Shown: positions 1 through 9,866 of the stretch, piece after piece | Numbering within the stretch: the first letter of the stretch is position 1 | Layout of the letters: every line of letters starts with the position of its first letter | Source: Yeosuana aromativorans | GTDB lineage: Bacteria > Bacteroidota > Bacteroidia > Flavobacteriales > Flavobacteriaceae | Direction: 5' to 3' | Assembly: GCF_014646655.1 (NCBI RefSeq) | Contig: NZ_BMNR01000009.1 | Location: forward strand, 1-64,000 | DNA length: 64,000 nt | Notes under the pieces: model-generated | The model's database searches: none | What the model was told of the DNA's origin: nothing | The model's input: the letters and a program-made list of their open reading frames with translations, nothing else | Program-made: the position numbers and the translations under genes

Positions 1-1
1 C

Positions 2-106
2 CTGACCATAGCCACGGTGCTGGACCTGGTGGACGGCCTATTGCCAGATGCACAGTTGGCAAGCTATGATGCCATTGAAAAACTGGTGCTGAAAGAAAAG
101 AGCTAA
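2..106 (+). CDS. C-terminal fragment of an unrecognised protein
   Basis: An open frame runs in from the window edge and stops with TAA at 104-106, giving about 34 residues ending in IEKLVLKEKS. The bases are clearly more GC-rich than the rest of the window, which hints at a different origin, such as a conjugative or other mobile element. The fragment is too short for a family call, so no function is proposed. Confidence 0.45.
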   Translation: MTIATVLDLVDGLLPDAQLASYDAIEKLVLKEKS

Positions 107-784
107 AAAAAACAATCCGTTCCCAATAAGAAGACAGACCAGCCATTTTTTTCAACCAAAAGGGATTTTTGTGAAATCATTACGGAACAAAAGCCCCAAC
201 ATCTATCGAACTAATACTATGCAATGTTTTTGGTAAATTCAAGGGATGGTTTCGTTTTTCATTAAAATACTCCTTGGTTTTACTGGGACAAGAAGCTTTT
301 TTAATAAAAAAATAGTGAACCGATACCCTTTTATGACCTATAAAAACCAAAAGCCGGCAATACCGATCAACAAAAATTGGCCATATGTTTTTTCCTGTAA
401 ATTATTCCCTGTTCATGGGGCTTACGGGGCTTTTTACCGTAAAAATGGGATAAGCAGAATTTGACAGACCCTACAACGGTCCAATATCCACCAGATCATA
501 TGAAATCCTATTGGTTTGCCGCAAATAAGTGCCATTTTAATGGGGTCTCAAGAGCTTTTGCCGCAAATCCAAAATAAATGCAACCAATCAAAATTGTTAA
601 ATAGCTGGTTTTAAACGGAATATGAACCAGTAACATCGCGCAGCGTGTTACCCTCTTGCTCTTCCCCCTTAGTTTTATAATCACGCTTATGTAGAGAATT
701 TTTTATGATAGTAAATACTTGTAATAAGTAACTTTATATAGGGGGAAAACTCTCAATAATTATAATCTGTGACCAATGAAGAAC
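107..784. other. Intergenic stretch without a convincing gene
   Basis: Nearly 680 bases separate the first gene fragment from the IS relic. The longest open frame (246-464, 72 residues) has no recognisable domain and a low-complexity aromatic and basic composition, so it is not called. The stretch looks like decayed DNA at the edge of a mobile or rearranged region. I see no tRNA or clear terminator in it. Confidence 0.4.
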
Positions 785-1126
785 ATAGAGGAACTCAATA
801 CGCTAGTTATAAATTCACCAATATCTTAAAGAGCTATAAGGGACTTATAAAACAATCTATGAGCAGGAAAGGAAACTGCTGGAATAATGCAATAGCTGAA
901 AGTTTCTTTAAAAGTTTAAAGGTAGAATGGGTATATAAACACAATTACTGGCTTAGATTAGAAGCTGAGTTATCTATATTTCAATGGATAGAAACTTGGT
1001 ATAACAGAAGAAGAATACACTCTTATTTAGGGTATAAATCTATAGAAGAGTTTAAAATTGAAATGTTTAATCAAAAAGTAGCTGCATGACTCTTATCTAA
1101 TTGTCCACTTTTTTATTGCAAGTCCA
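785..1126 (+). mobile_element. IS3-family relic (3' end of orfB and right terminal repeat)
   Basis: From about 785 the sequence closely matches the 3' third of the IS at 20,951-22,234, both in DNA and protein (shared stretches such as GTQYASYKFTNILKSYKG and SLKVEWVYKHNYW). It encodes the last ~100 residues of the DDE transposase, ending at 1089, with the usual CWDN motif changed to CWNN. The right end is the terminal repeat whose outer bases are TTGCAAGTCCA (1116-1126). No left end or orfA is present, so the relic cannot move by itself. Its outer end overlaps the 3' end of the adjacent regulator gene. Confidence 0.85.
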
Positions 1127-4100
1127 GCTTTTTTTCAGAAATATATTTTGTAGCTGTTTTTCCATGATGCTTTTTAAATAAGTAATTGAAATGAGTATAG
1201 TTGTTTATTCCAATGGCATCCATTGCTTCTTGTATTCTGTCACAACCTTCATCAAACATTTTTGCAACATATTGCATTTTAATAGTATTTACAAAGGAGG
1301 TTGTTGTTTGTCCAGATAATGCTTTTAATTTTCGATGAAGTTGCATCCTGCTAAGCCCTATTTCTGATGCAAAATCCTTTGTAGAAAATTCTGGATTGCT
1401 CATGTTATCTTCAATTATTTTTGAAATTTTTGCAATTAGTTTTTGATCATAAGGTGAATAGTGGTTTTTTACTTCTACTGTGATATTTTGTGAAATTAAA
1501 AATTCTCTGAATTTGTTTCTAGTATCTAAAATATTTACGATTTTTTGATGAAGAGATTGCGTATTGAAAGGTTTTGTAATATAATCCCAAGCACCAGCTT
1601 CTAAACCTATTTTTATATGTTCTTCAGCTGTTTTAGCAGTCAGTAAGAGGATGGGTATATGTGATGTCTTAATATTTTGTTTGATTTCTTTACACATTTC
1701 AATACCATCCTTTTCAGGCATCATAATATCGCTTATAATGATATCGGGAAGGTGTTCAACAGCTTGTTTAATTCCTTCTAGTCCATTTGATGCCTCCAAA
1801 ATCGTGTAATGGGTTTTAAGGCTGTTTTTAAGATAGGCGCGTAAATCATGATCGTCTTCAATAACTAGAATGCTCTCAAGTTTTTCTGAACTTTCCTTTT
1901 TCGGGTTGTCAAATTCAATGGATAAATCACTGAAGGAATTAATTGATTTACTTGCTTGGGTAAGTTCTTCATTTTGGTAGTCATTTTCAGAAACAGGTAT
2001 TGTTACAATAAATTCTGTACCACCATAATTACTATCAGAGACATCTATTTCTCCCTTGTGAGCTCGTATTAAGTGATAACTTAAATGAAGTCCTATGCCT
2101 GAAGATGAACGATTTTTACCATGAAAAAACCGCTCAAAAACTCTATTCTTTTCTTTATCAGGAATGCCTTTTCCACTATCTTTAATAATAATACTTGCAA
2201 ACTTTCTGTTCTTTTTCCAAATAGGTTTTATTTCAATTTCAATAATTCCATGTTTTGGAGTAAATTTAAAGGCGTTGGACAATAAGTTGTACAAAACTTT
2301 TTCAATGATATCTTTATCAAAAAAGCATTCAAATGAATCTGGCGTTATAACATTAAAGTTAATCTCTTCATTTTTTGCCTGCCACAAAAATGCTTTAGTT
2401 GTTTCCTTTGTAAAATCAGAAAGATCATTATGAGATACTTTTAGAATATTGAGATTAGCATTTACTTTACGAAAATCCAAAAGCTGATTTACCAAAAACA
2501 TCATGCGTTTAGTGTTACGCTTGACTATCTGAAAACAAAAATCACGATGTTCTTTGCTTATTGAAGGGGACATAAGATCGTTAAGAGGCCCAATTATTAG
2601 TGATAATGGAGTTTTGAATTCATGTGCTACATCAGTAAAAAAATTGAGTTTAAGTTCATTTATTTCTTGATCCTTGACATGTTGGATGTTTTCTAACTCT
2701 AATTGATGTTTTAATTTTTGTCTATTATTCAGAAAAAATATAAAACCTAAAATAATCCCCAATACCAAGGCAAAGTAAAGTAAATAGGCCCATATGGAAA
2801 ACCATGGCGCAGGTAATATTTTCAAAATGATTTTTTTTTGGCTACCATTCCAAACACCATCGTTATTGGCTGCTTCAACATAAAAAGTATAACTTCCTTG
2901 TTTTAAATTTGAGTAAGTAGCGAATCGATGGTTACCAACATCATGTATCCAATCTGTGTCATAGCCCTCTAACTTATATTTATACATGTTTTCGTAGGCA
3001 TTAGCATAATTGGTGCCAGTAAATTCAAAGAGAAAATTATTTTGTTTGTAATTTAAAGTAAGTTCTTTAGTAAGATTTATTGATTTCTGAAGTACTTCTC
3101 GACCAAAATAACTTTTCCCCGGAGAAATACTAATGTTGTGTATTTTAAAATCAGAAATGGCAACATCAGTTCTATATGGGTTATCTATTATTTCATCAGG
3201 ATTAAAATAGTTTATACCATGAATGCTTCCAAAAAAGAATTTGCCATCTTTATCATTTCCAACAGCTTCAGTGAATGTGCTAGATTGCAGTCCATCGTTA
3301 TAGGTATAACGACGAGCATTATTTTTATTGATATCGTAGCGAATTAGCCCCTGTGAATTGGTAAGCCAAAGATTATTATGGTCATCCTCAAGAATCCCCA
3401 TAATTTTTCTGTCTACAATACCATCAATAGTAATTTGGCTTATTTTGTTCGAATCCTTGGGTTTTTTTAAAAGTCCTGCATCCGTCCCAATCCATAGGTT
3501 TCCGTCTTTACCTTTAAGAAAGCACCATATAGTATTGTTAGCGATATGGTAATCATTCTGCATGGATTCTTTATAAACTTCAAGCGAAATAAAATTGCCT
3601 TCATTGGTCAAATTCAATTTGTAAAGCCCATCTGAAATAGTCCCAATCCATATACAACTTGCATCCTTATCATAAAGTAAGCGAAATATTCTTTTGCCTC
3701 TTAAAATTTCTGTTTGTGGGTATAGATAGTGAATCCAGTCAGTATGATCACCATTTCTAACAATAAGTCCTGAAAATGAACCAAAATAAATGTGGCCGTT
3801 TTCATCTTTGCATATTGAAGAAACTTGTAACGGGAAAACAGGATCATGTCTTGTAATTAATTTATCTTGCCTTAAAGACACGTCATTTTTGTCATATAAA
3901 AATAAACCGATATCTGATCCAATAAAAACCGTTTCATTTATTTTGGTAAGACAAAGTGGATCAAAATTGAATGCAGTATTAATTTTTTGTGTTTTATGAT
4001 CTTTCAGTGAATATTGAAAACAGCCTTTATTTTGAACACCATAATAGAGGTCATCATCATCTAACATTAAAGTGCTAATGTTTACGTTTTGTAAAAGTTT

Positions 4101-5135
4101 GGTTGATTCTTCTAACGGAATACTTTTGAATTTTTTTTGAGAAAGATTTGTATAACAAAGCCCTTGACGGTTTCCTATCCATAAGGTATTGGTATTATCC
4201 AAAAAAAGTGACAAAGCCGTGTTGCTCAATAAACTTCGTTCTTCATAAAAACTTGATGTGTAATTTTGCTTAATCTTATAATTTCTAGCATCTAAATTAA
4301 AAAGCCCTGAATTTAATGTTCCAATCCAAATATTGCCATCATTGGATTTACAAAGGGAAATAATATCCATACCAGAAAATGCTTCTATTTGATCTACTAC
4401 AACCTTGTTGCCCTGATGTTTTATAACATTTAAGCGTCCATATCCCCCTGCTAAGATATTGTGGTTCTTGTCTTCAATTAATTCAGAAAATTGTTCGCTT
4501 TCTATTTCTTTAAGCTGAATGCAATTATTATTTTTTAATATCCATATGCCCCTGTTTGTAGCAAAGTAAATAGAATTATCGAGAGTTATTAAAATCTTAT
4601 GAACGTTTAAACCCGTTAATGGAAGTTGAACGATTTCTGCTTTTGGTTTTTCATCATCAATAATCTTTAGTAAACCGTTCCCAGTTGCTATAAGTATTTC
4701 GCCATTAGCATTTTCAGAAATGTCATATATTAGATTAAATTCTTGGGGAGTATTGATCCTCGTGAATTTTTCTGTTATTAAAGAATAATAATTCAGCCCA
4801 TTGCCATCAGTTCCAATCCATATTCTTTTTTTAGAGTCTTCAAATAAACATGTTATTCGGTTACTAGAGAGGCTTTCTATGTCTCCTGTTTTATGTGAAA
4901 AATTTGTTACTTTAAAACCATCGTATCTGTTTAAACCATCATACGTTCCAATCCAAATAAATCCATAGCTATCTTGTATTATGGAACTTACGTCGTGTTG
5001 TGTAAGTCCATCATTAACCGTCAAGGATTTAAATTGTAACTCCTGTGCGTACAAATAATTTTGAGAAGTTAAAGGACACACATAAAATATCAGCCATAAT
5101 AACAAAATTTTGGGGTTCTCTAGTATTGTTTTCAT
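1113..5135 (-). CDS. Hybrid two-component system (HTCS) PUL regulator
   Basis: This 1340-residue protein joins sensor, kinase and transcription factor in one chain. It begins with a signal or anchor segment. A two-bladed periplasmic propeller region follows (repeated WIGT/LWIG motifs, about residues 35-750), then a Y_Y_Y domain (about 765-835) and one membrane helix (about 848-870). Next come a HisKA domain with phospho-acceptor His838 in HEFKTP, an HATPase domain (GSGIGL-type glycine motif), a receiver domain with Asp1136 (ISDIMMPEKDG) and a C-terminal AraC-type helix-turn-helix. Known HTCS proteins sense an oligosaccharide in the periplasm and activate the neighbouring PUL, which here is the divergent operon at 5549. 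The stop codon lies inside the terminal repeat of the adjoining IS relic, so the last three residues (DLQ) are IS-encoded and the native 3' end is lost. The AraC domain looks complete, so function is probably kept. Confidence 0.93.
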   Translation of the reverse strand: MKTILENPKILLLWLIFYVCPLTSQNYLYAQELQFKSLTVNDGLTQHDVSSIIQDSYGFIWIGTYDGLNRYDGFKVTNFSHKTGDIESLSSNRITCLFEDSKKRIWIGTDGNGLNYYSLITEKFTRINTPQEFNLIYDISENANGEILIATGNGLLKIIDDEKPKAEIVQLPLTGLNVHKILITLDNSIYFATNRGIWILKNNNCIQLKEIESEQFSELIEDKNHNILAGGYGRLNVIKHQGNKVVVDQIEAFSGMDIISLCKSNDGNIWIGTLNSGLFNLDARNYKIKQNYTSSFYEERSLLSNTALSLFLDNTNTLWIGNRQGLCYTNLSQKKFKSIPLEESTKLLQNVNISTLMLDDDDLYYGVQNKGCFQYSLKDHKTQKINTAFNFDPLCLTKINETVFIGSDIGLFLYDKNDVSLRQDKLITRHDPVFPLQVSSICKDENGHIYFGSFSGLIVRNGDHTDWIHYLYPQTEILRGKRIFRLLYDKDASCIWIGTISDGLYKLNLTNEGNFISLEVYKESMQNDYHIANNTIWCFLKGKDGNLWIGTDAGLLKKPKDSNKISQITIDGIVDRKIMGILEDDHNNLWLTNSQGLIRYDINKNNARRYTYNDGLQSSTFTEAVGNDKDGKFFFGSIHGINYFNPDEIIDNPYRTDVAISDFKIHNISISPGKSYFGREVLQKSINLTKELTLNYKQNNFLFEFTGTNYANAYENMYKYKLEGYDTDWIHDVGNHRFATYSNLKQGSYTFYVEAANNDGVWNGSQKKIILKILPAPWFSIWAYLLYFALVLGIILGFIFFLNNRQKLKHQLELENIQHVKDQEINELKLNFFTDVAHEFKTPLSLIIGPLNDLMSPSISKEHRDFCFQIVKRNTKRMMFLVNQLLDFRKVNANLNILKVSHNDLSDFTKETTKAFLWQAKNEEINFNVITPDSFECFFDKDIIEKVLYNLLSNAFKFTPKHGIIEIEIKPIWKKNRKFASIIIKDSGKGIPDKEKNRVFERFFHGKNRSSSGIGLHLSYHLIRAHKGEIDVSDSNYGGTEFIVTIPVSENDYQNEELTQASKSINSFSDLSIEFDNPKKESSEKLESILVIEDDHDLRAYLKNSLKTHYTILEASNGLEGIKQAVEHLPDIIISDIMMPEKDGIEMCKEIKQNIKTSHIPILLLTAKTAEEHIKIGLEAGAWDYITKPFNTQSLHQKIVNILDTRNKFREFLISQNITVEVKNHYSPYDQKLIAKISKIIEDNMSNPEFSTKDFASEIGLSRMQLHRKLKALSGQTTTSFVNTIKMQYVAKMFDEGCDRIQEAMDAIGINNYTHFNYLFKKHHGKTATKYISEKKLDLQ

Positions 5136-5270
5136 TTGAATATGGTGCCCTAATATGCTGTAATTATAAATGACTAGGATGAGTTTCCCTTTCTTGATTA
5201 TTCAGAAAATAAATATGACCAAAAACAAAGCTATAAAAAAGTATGAAGATTTTTAGGGATTAATAAAAGA

Positions 5271-5298
5271 TGTTACAATATATACTAAAAATGTTACA
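5271..5298 (+). promoter_or_regulatory. Direct-repeat pair, candidate HTCS operator (regulator-proximal)
   Basis: TGTTACA occurs at 5271-5277 and again at 5292-5298, exactly 21 bp apart, about two helical turns. AraC-type HTCS regulators are known to bind direct repeats on one DNA face. The first repeat continues as ATATAT and the second as T, as in the other pair at 5396. The site lies about 135 bp upstream of the HTCS start codon. The assignment is inferred from position and spacing. Confidence 0.55.
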
Positions 5299-5395
5299 TG
5301 GTAAGATGTAATGTATATAATCAAGATTATTGTCAATCAATTCATTGAAAAAAAATAACAATTGAATAGGGTGTGCTTTTTTTGAAATAGTAAAT

Positions 5396-5423
5396 TGTTA
5401 CAATGTATTTGATTGTTGTTACA
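5396..5423 (+). promoter_or_regulatory. Direct-repeat pair, candidate HTCS operator (PUL-proximal)
   Basis: A second pair of TGTTACA repeats stands at 5396-5402 and 5417-5423, again exactly 21 bp apart. The flanks match the first pair (TGTTACAATGTAT versus TGTTACAATATAT). It lies 30 bp upstream of a candidate -7 box at 5454, where an activator of the PUL operon would be expected. Confidence 0.6.
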
Positions 5424-5453
5424 TTATTTATGACGACTTTCTGCAATCCTAAA

Positions 5454-5461
5454 TAAATTTG
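5454..5461 (+). promoter_or_regulatory. Candidate -7 promoter box of the PUL operon
   Basis: TAAATTTG matches the Bacteroidota -7 consensus TAnnTTTG. It would give a leader of about 80 bases before the start codon at 5549. No clear -33 TTG is at ideal distance, consistent with an activator-dependent promoter. The rest of the 5136-5548 gap holds the two repeat pairs and no gene. Confidence 0.4.
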
Positions 5462-5548
5462 TTTATCAATGCTTTATAGTCAGTGAAATAAAAAAAAAAA
5501 TCGTTGATGTTAGTATTGTCAAACTAAAACTAAATAAACTATAACCTT

Positions 5549-6694
5549 ATGAAAAAATTATTACTGTATTATCCTTTAAGGTCTTTACTTTATGCTTTAT
5601 TAGGATTATTGGTGTTTACCTCATGTGAGAGTGATAGTGTAAACAATCAGCGAACAAAAGAACTATTGGCAACAGTTTCAACTGATAAAACAGTGGCAAA
5701 TGGTGCTGAAGTGAAATTCATTGATCTATCTCTTGGGGTTTTAAATAGAACCTGGACTTTTCCGGGCGGTGACCCTGCTACTTCGGATCGGCCTGAAGCT
5801 GACGTTGTTTTTCAAGAAGAAGGAGATATAACGGCTACATTGGAAGTAGAATATTTTGATGGAACCAAAGAAACAAAGGAATTTCCTATTAAAGTGTATC
5901 CTGAGCTAATAGCAGATTTTACACCATCAGCTACTAGAATAAAGGTTGGTGAATCTGTCACGTTTACAGATGCAACAATTGGTAATGCTACTTCATGGAA
6001 CTGGGTATTTGAAGGTGGCACACCTGCAACCTCAACTGAGCAAAACCCAACAGTAACATTTAATGTTAACAAACCTGTTACTATTTCATTATCGGTAACA
6101 AGATCTGGAGATGGAAGTGTCTCCTCGGTTGAGAAAACCGATTTAGTTCAGGTTGGTCCTCCAGAATTAATGCTCAACGGTAATTTTGAAGATGGTTTGA
6201 TTGTAGGTTGGCAAACCTGGAATGGAGCAGGTTTCCCTTATGCTGTTGAAGATGGTGGCGCCAATGGAACAGCTAAAACATCTTACTTTAATTATGACAG
6301 TACCTGGGCTTTTGCTCAATTAATTTCTCGCGACAAAGACCCGAGCATTACCGTAGCTGTTGAAAACGGCAGGGATTACACTATAAGTGCCTATGTAAAA
6401 GCTGCTACAGCAGGTGTTGCAAATTTGAACACATTTCGTTTAGTAAATCATCTTCCAGCTTGGAGTAGTTCATTGCCAGTAGGAGGTACACCTGAAGGTT
6501 ATTCTGAGTATTATCCTATTTCAGGTACAAGTCTCCCAGTGGTTTTAACTACCAATTGGCAACTTGTTTCTGTAGTTGTCAGGATACCTGATGATGGGAA
6601 TTCAAGGACGAACTGTTTTCCTGATTTAGTATTTGGAAGTAGTTCTAATGTGAAAATTTCAGTTGATGAGATATCGATAAAAGTTGTAGAATAG
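5549..6694 (+). CDS. PKD-domain surface lipoprotein (glycan-binding, SGBP-like)
   Basis: The 381-residue protein starts with a lipoprotein signal ending in VFTSC (lipid-bearing Cys near residue 26). Two PKD-type immunoglobulin-like domains follow (about 35-115 and 118-203, with WTFPGGDPATS and WNWVFEGGTPATS). The C-terminal domain (about 205-381) begins LMLNGNFEDGLIVGWQTW and looks like a carbohydrate-binding jelly roll of the CBM4/9/22 kind. It is the first gene of the operon and only 4 bp from the SusC gene. That position and build fit a surface glycan-binding protein that delivers substrate to the SusCD transporter. No catalytic motif is visible. The bound sugar cannot be read from sequence. 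Confidence 0.75.
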   Translation: MKKLLLYYPLRSLLYALLGLLVFTSCESDSVNNQRTKELLATVSTDKTVANGAEVKFIDLSLGVLNRTWTFPGGDPATSDRPEADVVFQEEGDITATLEVEYFDGTKETKEFPIKVYPELIADFTPSATRIKVGESVTFTDATIGNATSWNWVFEGGTPATSTEQNPTVTFNVNKPVTISLSVTRSGDGSVSSVEKTDLVQVGPPELMLNGNFEDGLIVGWQTWNGAGFPYAVEDGGANGTAKTSYFNYDSTWAFAQLISRDKDPSITVAVENGRDYTISAYVKAATAGVANLNTFRLVNHLPAWSSSLPVGGTPEGYSEYYPISGTSLPVVLTTNWQLVSVVVRIPDDGNSRTNCFPDLVFGSSSNVKISVDEISIKVVE

Positions 6695-6698
6695 AAAA

Positions 6699-9600
6699 AT
6701 GAAAAAACTAAACATAATTATCATGAAAATAGGTACAATTAAAAATATATTGCTTGTGGTATCATTACTGTTTACCGGTATGATTTATTCTCAAACAAAA
6801 ATTACGGGAACAGTTACGGATGATAATGGGTTGCCATTACCAGGTGTAAATATCTCAATAAAAGGAACTCAAAAAGGAACAGTTTCTGATTTTGACGGCA
6901 AATATTCAATAGATGCCAGCTCCAATGACATACTTGAGTATTCGTATATTGGATACTTGACCCAAGCAATAAATATAGGAGGGAAAACTACAATTAATGT
7001 CACAATGAAGCCTTCTATAGAGTCAATGGATGAAGTTGTTGTGATAGGGTATGGATCACAAAAGCGTTCGGATGTTACAGGGGCTGTAACCTCAATAAAC
7101 ACTGATGCTTTAGAGTCTAGACCTATTACAAATATTGAACAAGCGCTACAAGGTCAAGCAGCAGGTTTATCTGTTAGTTCAACAGGTGGACAACCTGGTG
7201 CTGCAACAAAAATGAACATTAGGGGTATTAGTTCAGTAAGTGGAAGTTCTCAACCTTTAATTGTTATTGATGGTTTTCCTATTGATCAAGTAAGTACTTC
7301 AGGTGGAGGAGGTTTAGAAGCATTTAGCTCACAAATTAGTGCTTTTGCATATGTTAATCCTGATGATATTGCGACAATAGAAGTATTAAAAGATGCATCA
7401 GCAACTGCAATATATGGTAATCGTGGTGCTAATGGAGTCATTATGATTACTACTAAAAAGGGGAATAAAAAAGGAGAAGCAGGCATAACATACAGTACTT
7501 ATATGGGTTTACATGAGATGAATAAAAGGTTAGATGTCTTGGATTTTGCTGGATATGTAAAATACCAACAAACAAGTAATCCAAACAATAGGCTTTTTAC
7601 TTCAGAGACTGGTGTTCCATATGTTTTTTCTAATCCAGATGCGATGAATGTCAATTGGCAAGACGTAATATATAGAACAGGCTTTACTCAAAATCATTCT
7701 TTATCTGCGCAAGGAAGGTCCGATAAAACAAACTATGCGGTTTCGGCTTCTTATACTCAAGATAAGTCAGTTTTAATAGAAACTAATTATAAGAAACTTA
7801 CCAACCGTATTTCAGTTGATCACAAATTTAATGACATCCTCAAAGTAGGTGGAAGCCTTACTTACAGCAATATTGTTAATAATGGGGTTCCTACTGATGG
7901 AAGAGAGGGAACGGCCGCAGGTGTTACTATCACGGCATTAGTGGCAGCTCCATTCCACATGGATAATGATACTCAAGCTTATTTTAGAAGAGCTGGAGTC
8001 TCTCAGAGTAACATTGATAATGTAATACAAGGAAATTTAGGCGAACCTGATAATGTTGCTAAAAACACAGATCTTGACAAAAATATTAACCGTACAATTA
8101 GTAATCTCTATGCAGATTTCAAATTCTTGGACTGGTTGTCTTTTAAAACTACTTTAGGAATAGATATTTACAATCTTAAAGATCAGCAATTTTATTCTAC
8201 AAAAACGCCATCAGGTCAATTAAATAATGGTCTTGCAATTCAAGCAAGTGTTAATGCCAAAAATATTGTAAGTGAAAATTACTTTACTTTTTCAGAAGAA
8301 TTTGGAAAACACAATGTTAATCTTGTAGCAGGGTTTTCATACCAAAAGCACCAGAATGAGTTTAATAGAATTGAAGGTAGAGATTTCCAAAACGAGACTT
8401 TAGGTTATAATTCCCTGCAGGGAGCTGGAGAATTTACAGCTCAATCTTCTGCTGATGATTTGGTCATGCAATCCTATTTAGCTAGAGCAAATTATTCCTA
8501 TGATAATCGGTTTCTTCTTACAGGATCATTTCGTAGAGATGGCACCTCTAGGTTCCAAAAGAATAAATGGGGTAACTTCTATTCAGGGGCTTTGGCATGG
8601 AACGTTCATAATGAAGCTTTTCTTAAAGATTCAGAACTTATATCAAATTTAAAATTGAGAGCAAGTATTGGACAAGTTGGTAACGCTAGTGTACCGGTTC
8701 AAGGGGCTTTACTGGATCAGACATATTCAAATTATACTTTTAATGGAACTTCAGCCAATGGCGTTAGTCCTCTAAATTTAGAAAATAAAGATCTTACATG
8801 GGAGACCACAACACAAACGAATGCTGGTATTGATTTAGGGTTATTTAAAAACGCTCTTAATATTACTGCTGACTATTATATTAAAAAAACTACTAATCTC
8901 TTATTGAACACACCTGTAAGTATTTCTACAGGGTTTGCCTCAGGATGGTTTAACATTGGTGAAATAGAAAATAGCGGTTTTGAGTTGTCTCTTGATTACG
9001 CATTAACAACTAAAAGAGGTTTTGGATGGAGCACAAAATTTAATTTCACTACACAACAAAATAAAATCAATGCTTTAGGTGGTGACGGTGAACCCATTTA
9101 TATTGACGTGAATTACGACGCAATTAATACAGATGAGGTTATTCTTCAAGTAGGAGGTTCAATCAATGACCTTTACGGATATACTACTGATGGTATATAT
9201 TTACCAAGCGATTTTAATCCAGATGGTTCACCAAAAGCTGGGGTAGCTACAGCAGGAGCTGGTGAGAAACCAGGTGATATTAAGTACGCCGATATAAATA
9301 ATGACGGAGCAATTGATGGTTTTGATCGATCTGTGATTGGAAACACGTTACCAAACTTTTTTGGTTCATGGAGTAATAACTTCTCCTTTAAAGGAATTGA
9401 ACTAGATGTAGTGCTTCAATATTCATACGGGAATGACGTATTTAATGCAACAACAACAAGAGTTGCATCTTTTCCTGGTGGAAATGGTAATCAATCTGCA
9501 GCCTGGCTAGATAGATGGACTCCACAGACTCCAAATAATACGCAATATGCAAGAGTACCATCGTTAAGACCAGCAGATTATTTAATTGAGGATGGTTCAT

Positions 9601-9848
9601 TCATTCGTTTGCAAACAGTTAGGTTGGGATTCAATTTACCATCCAAATTGACAGATGCTCTTAAAATTAAAAGCGCAAAAGTATATGTTGCAGGAGACAA
9701 TTTAGCGGTATTCACAAAATACTCTGGGTATGACCCAGAAGTCACTTCAAACCAAGTTGACTACAGATATCCATTTGTACAAGGATTTGATTATGGTGCA
9801 TTCCCACGGGCAAAAACATATTTGATGGGCTTAAACATTCATTTTTAA
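6699..9848 (+). CDS. SusC-like TonB-dependent outer-membrane transporter
   Basis: The 1049-residue protein has a signal peptide, a carboxypeptidase-regulatory-like N-terminal domain (about residues 33-115, GTVTDDNGLPLPGVNISIKG), a TonB-box-like segment (DEVVVIGYG) and a plug domain, then a long beta-barrel ending in an aromatic residue (NIHF). This is the standard SusC layout. With the SusD partner that follows, it would import oligosaccharides across the outer membrane using energy from TonB. The first ATG (6699) is used here; an internal ATG at 6723 gives a more ordinary signal peptide and may be the real start. It lies 4 bp after the PKD lipoprotein and 18 bp before susD, so all three are co-transcribed. 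Confidence 0.96.
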   Translation: MKKLNIIIMKIGTIKNILLVVSLLFTGMIYSQTKITGTVTDDNGLPLPGVNISIKGTQKGTVSDFDGKYSIDASSNDILEYSYIGYLTQAINIGGKTTINVTMKPSIESMDEVVVIGYGSQKRSDVTGAVTSINTDALESRPITNIEQALQGQAAGLSVSSTGGQPGAATKMNIRGISSVSGSSQPLIVIDGFPIDQVSTSGGGGLEAFSSQISAFAYVNPDDIATIEVLKDASATAIYGNRGANGVIMITTKKGNKKGEAGITYSTYMGLHEMNKRLDVLDFAGYVKYQQTSNPNNRLFTSETGVPYVFSNPDAMNVNWQDVIYRTGFTQNHSLSAQGRSDKTNYAVSASYTQDKSVLIETNYKKLTNRISVDHKFNDILKVGGSLTYSNIVNNGVPTDGREGTAAGVTITALVAAPFHMDNDTQAYFRRAGVSQSNIDNVIQGNLGEPDNVAKNTDLDKNINRTISNLYADFKFLDWLSFKTTLGIDIYNLKDQQFYSTKTPSGQLNNGLAIQASVNAKNIVSENYFTFSEEFGKHNVNLVAGFSYQKHQNEFNRIEGRDFQNETLGYNSLQGAGEFTAQSSADDLVMQSYLARANYSYDNRFLLTGSFRRDGTSRFQKNKWGNFYSGALAWNVHNEAFLKDSELISNLKLRASIGQVGNASVPVQGALLDQTYSNYTFNGTSANGVSPLNLENKDLTWETTTQTNAGIDLGLFKNALNITADYYIKKTTNLLLNTPVSISTGFASGWFNIGEIENSGFELSLDYALTTKRGFGWSTKFNFTTQQNKINALGGDGEPIYIDVNYDAINTDEVILQVGGSINDLYGYTTDGIYLPSDFNPDGSPKAGVATAGAGEKPGDIKYADINNDGAIDGFDRSVIGNTLPNFFGSWSNNFSFKGIELDVVLQYSYGNDVFNATTTRVASFPGGNGNQSAAWLDRWTPQTPNNTQYARVPSLRPADYLIEDGSFIRLQTVRLGFNLPSKLTDALKIKSAKVYVAGDNLAVFTKYSGYDPEVTSNQVDYRYPFVQGFDYGAFPRAKTYLMGLNIHF

Positions 9849-9866
9849 CATTTAAATTATTTAACT

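Noticed and set aside
246-464. 72-residue open frame near the left edge
   Set aside because: No family features, low-complexity composition, no upstream or downstream partner; looks like chance in decayed DNA.
5812-6072. Minus-strand open frame inside the PKD lipoprotein gene
   Set aside because: Shadow of the strongly supported plus-strand gene; the same applies to other overlapping frames inside SusC, HTCS and pump genes.
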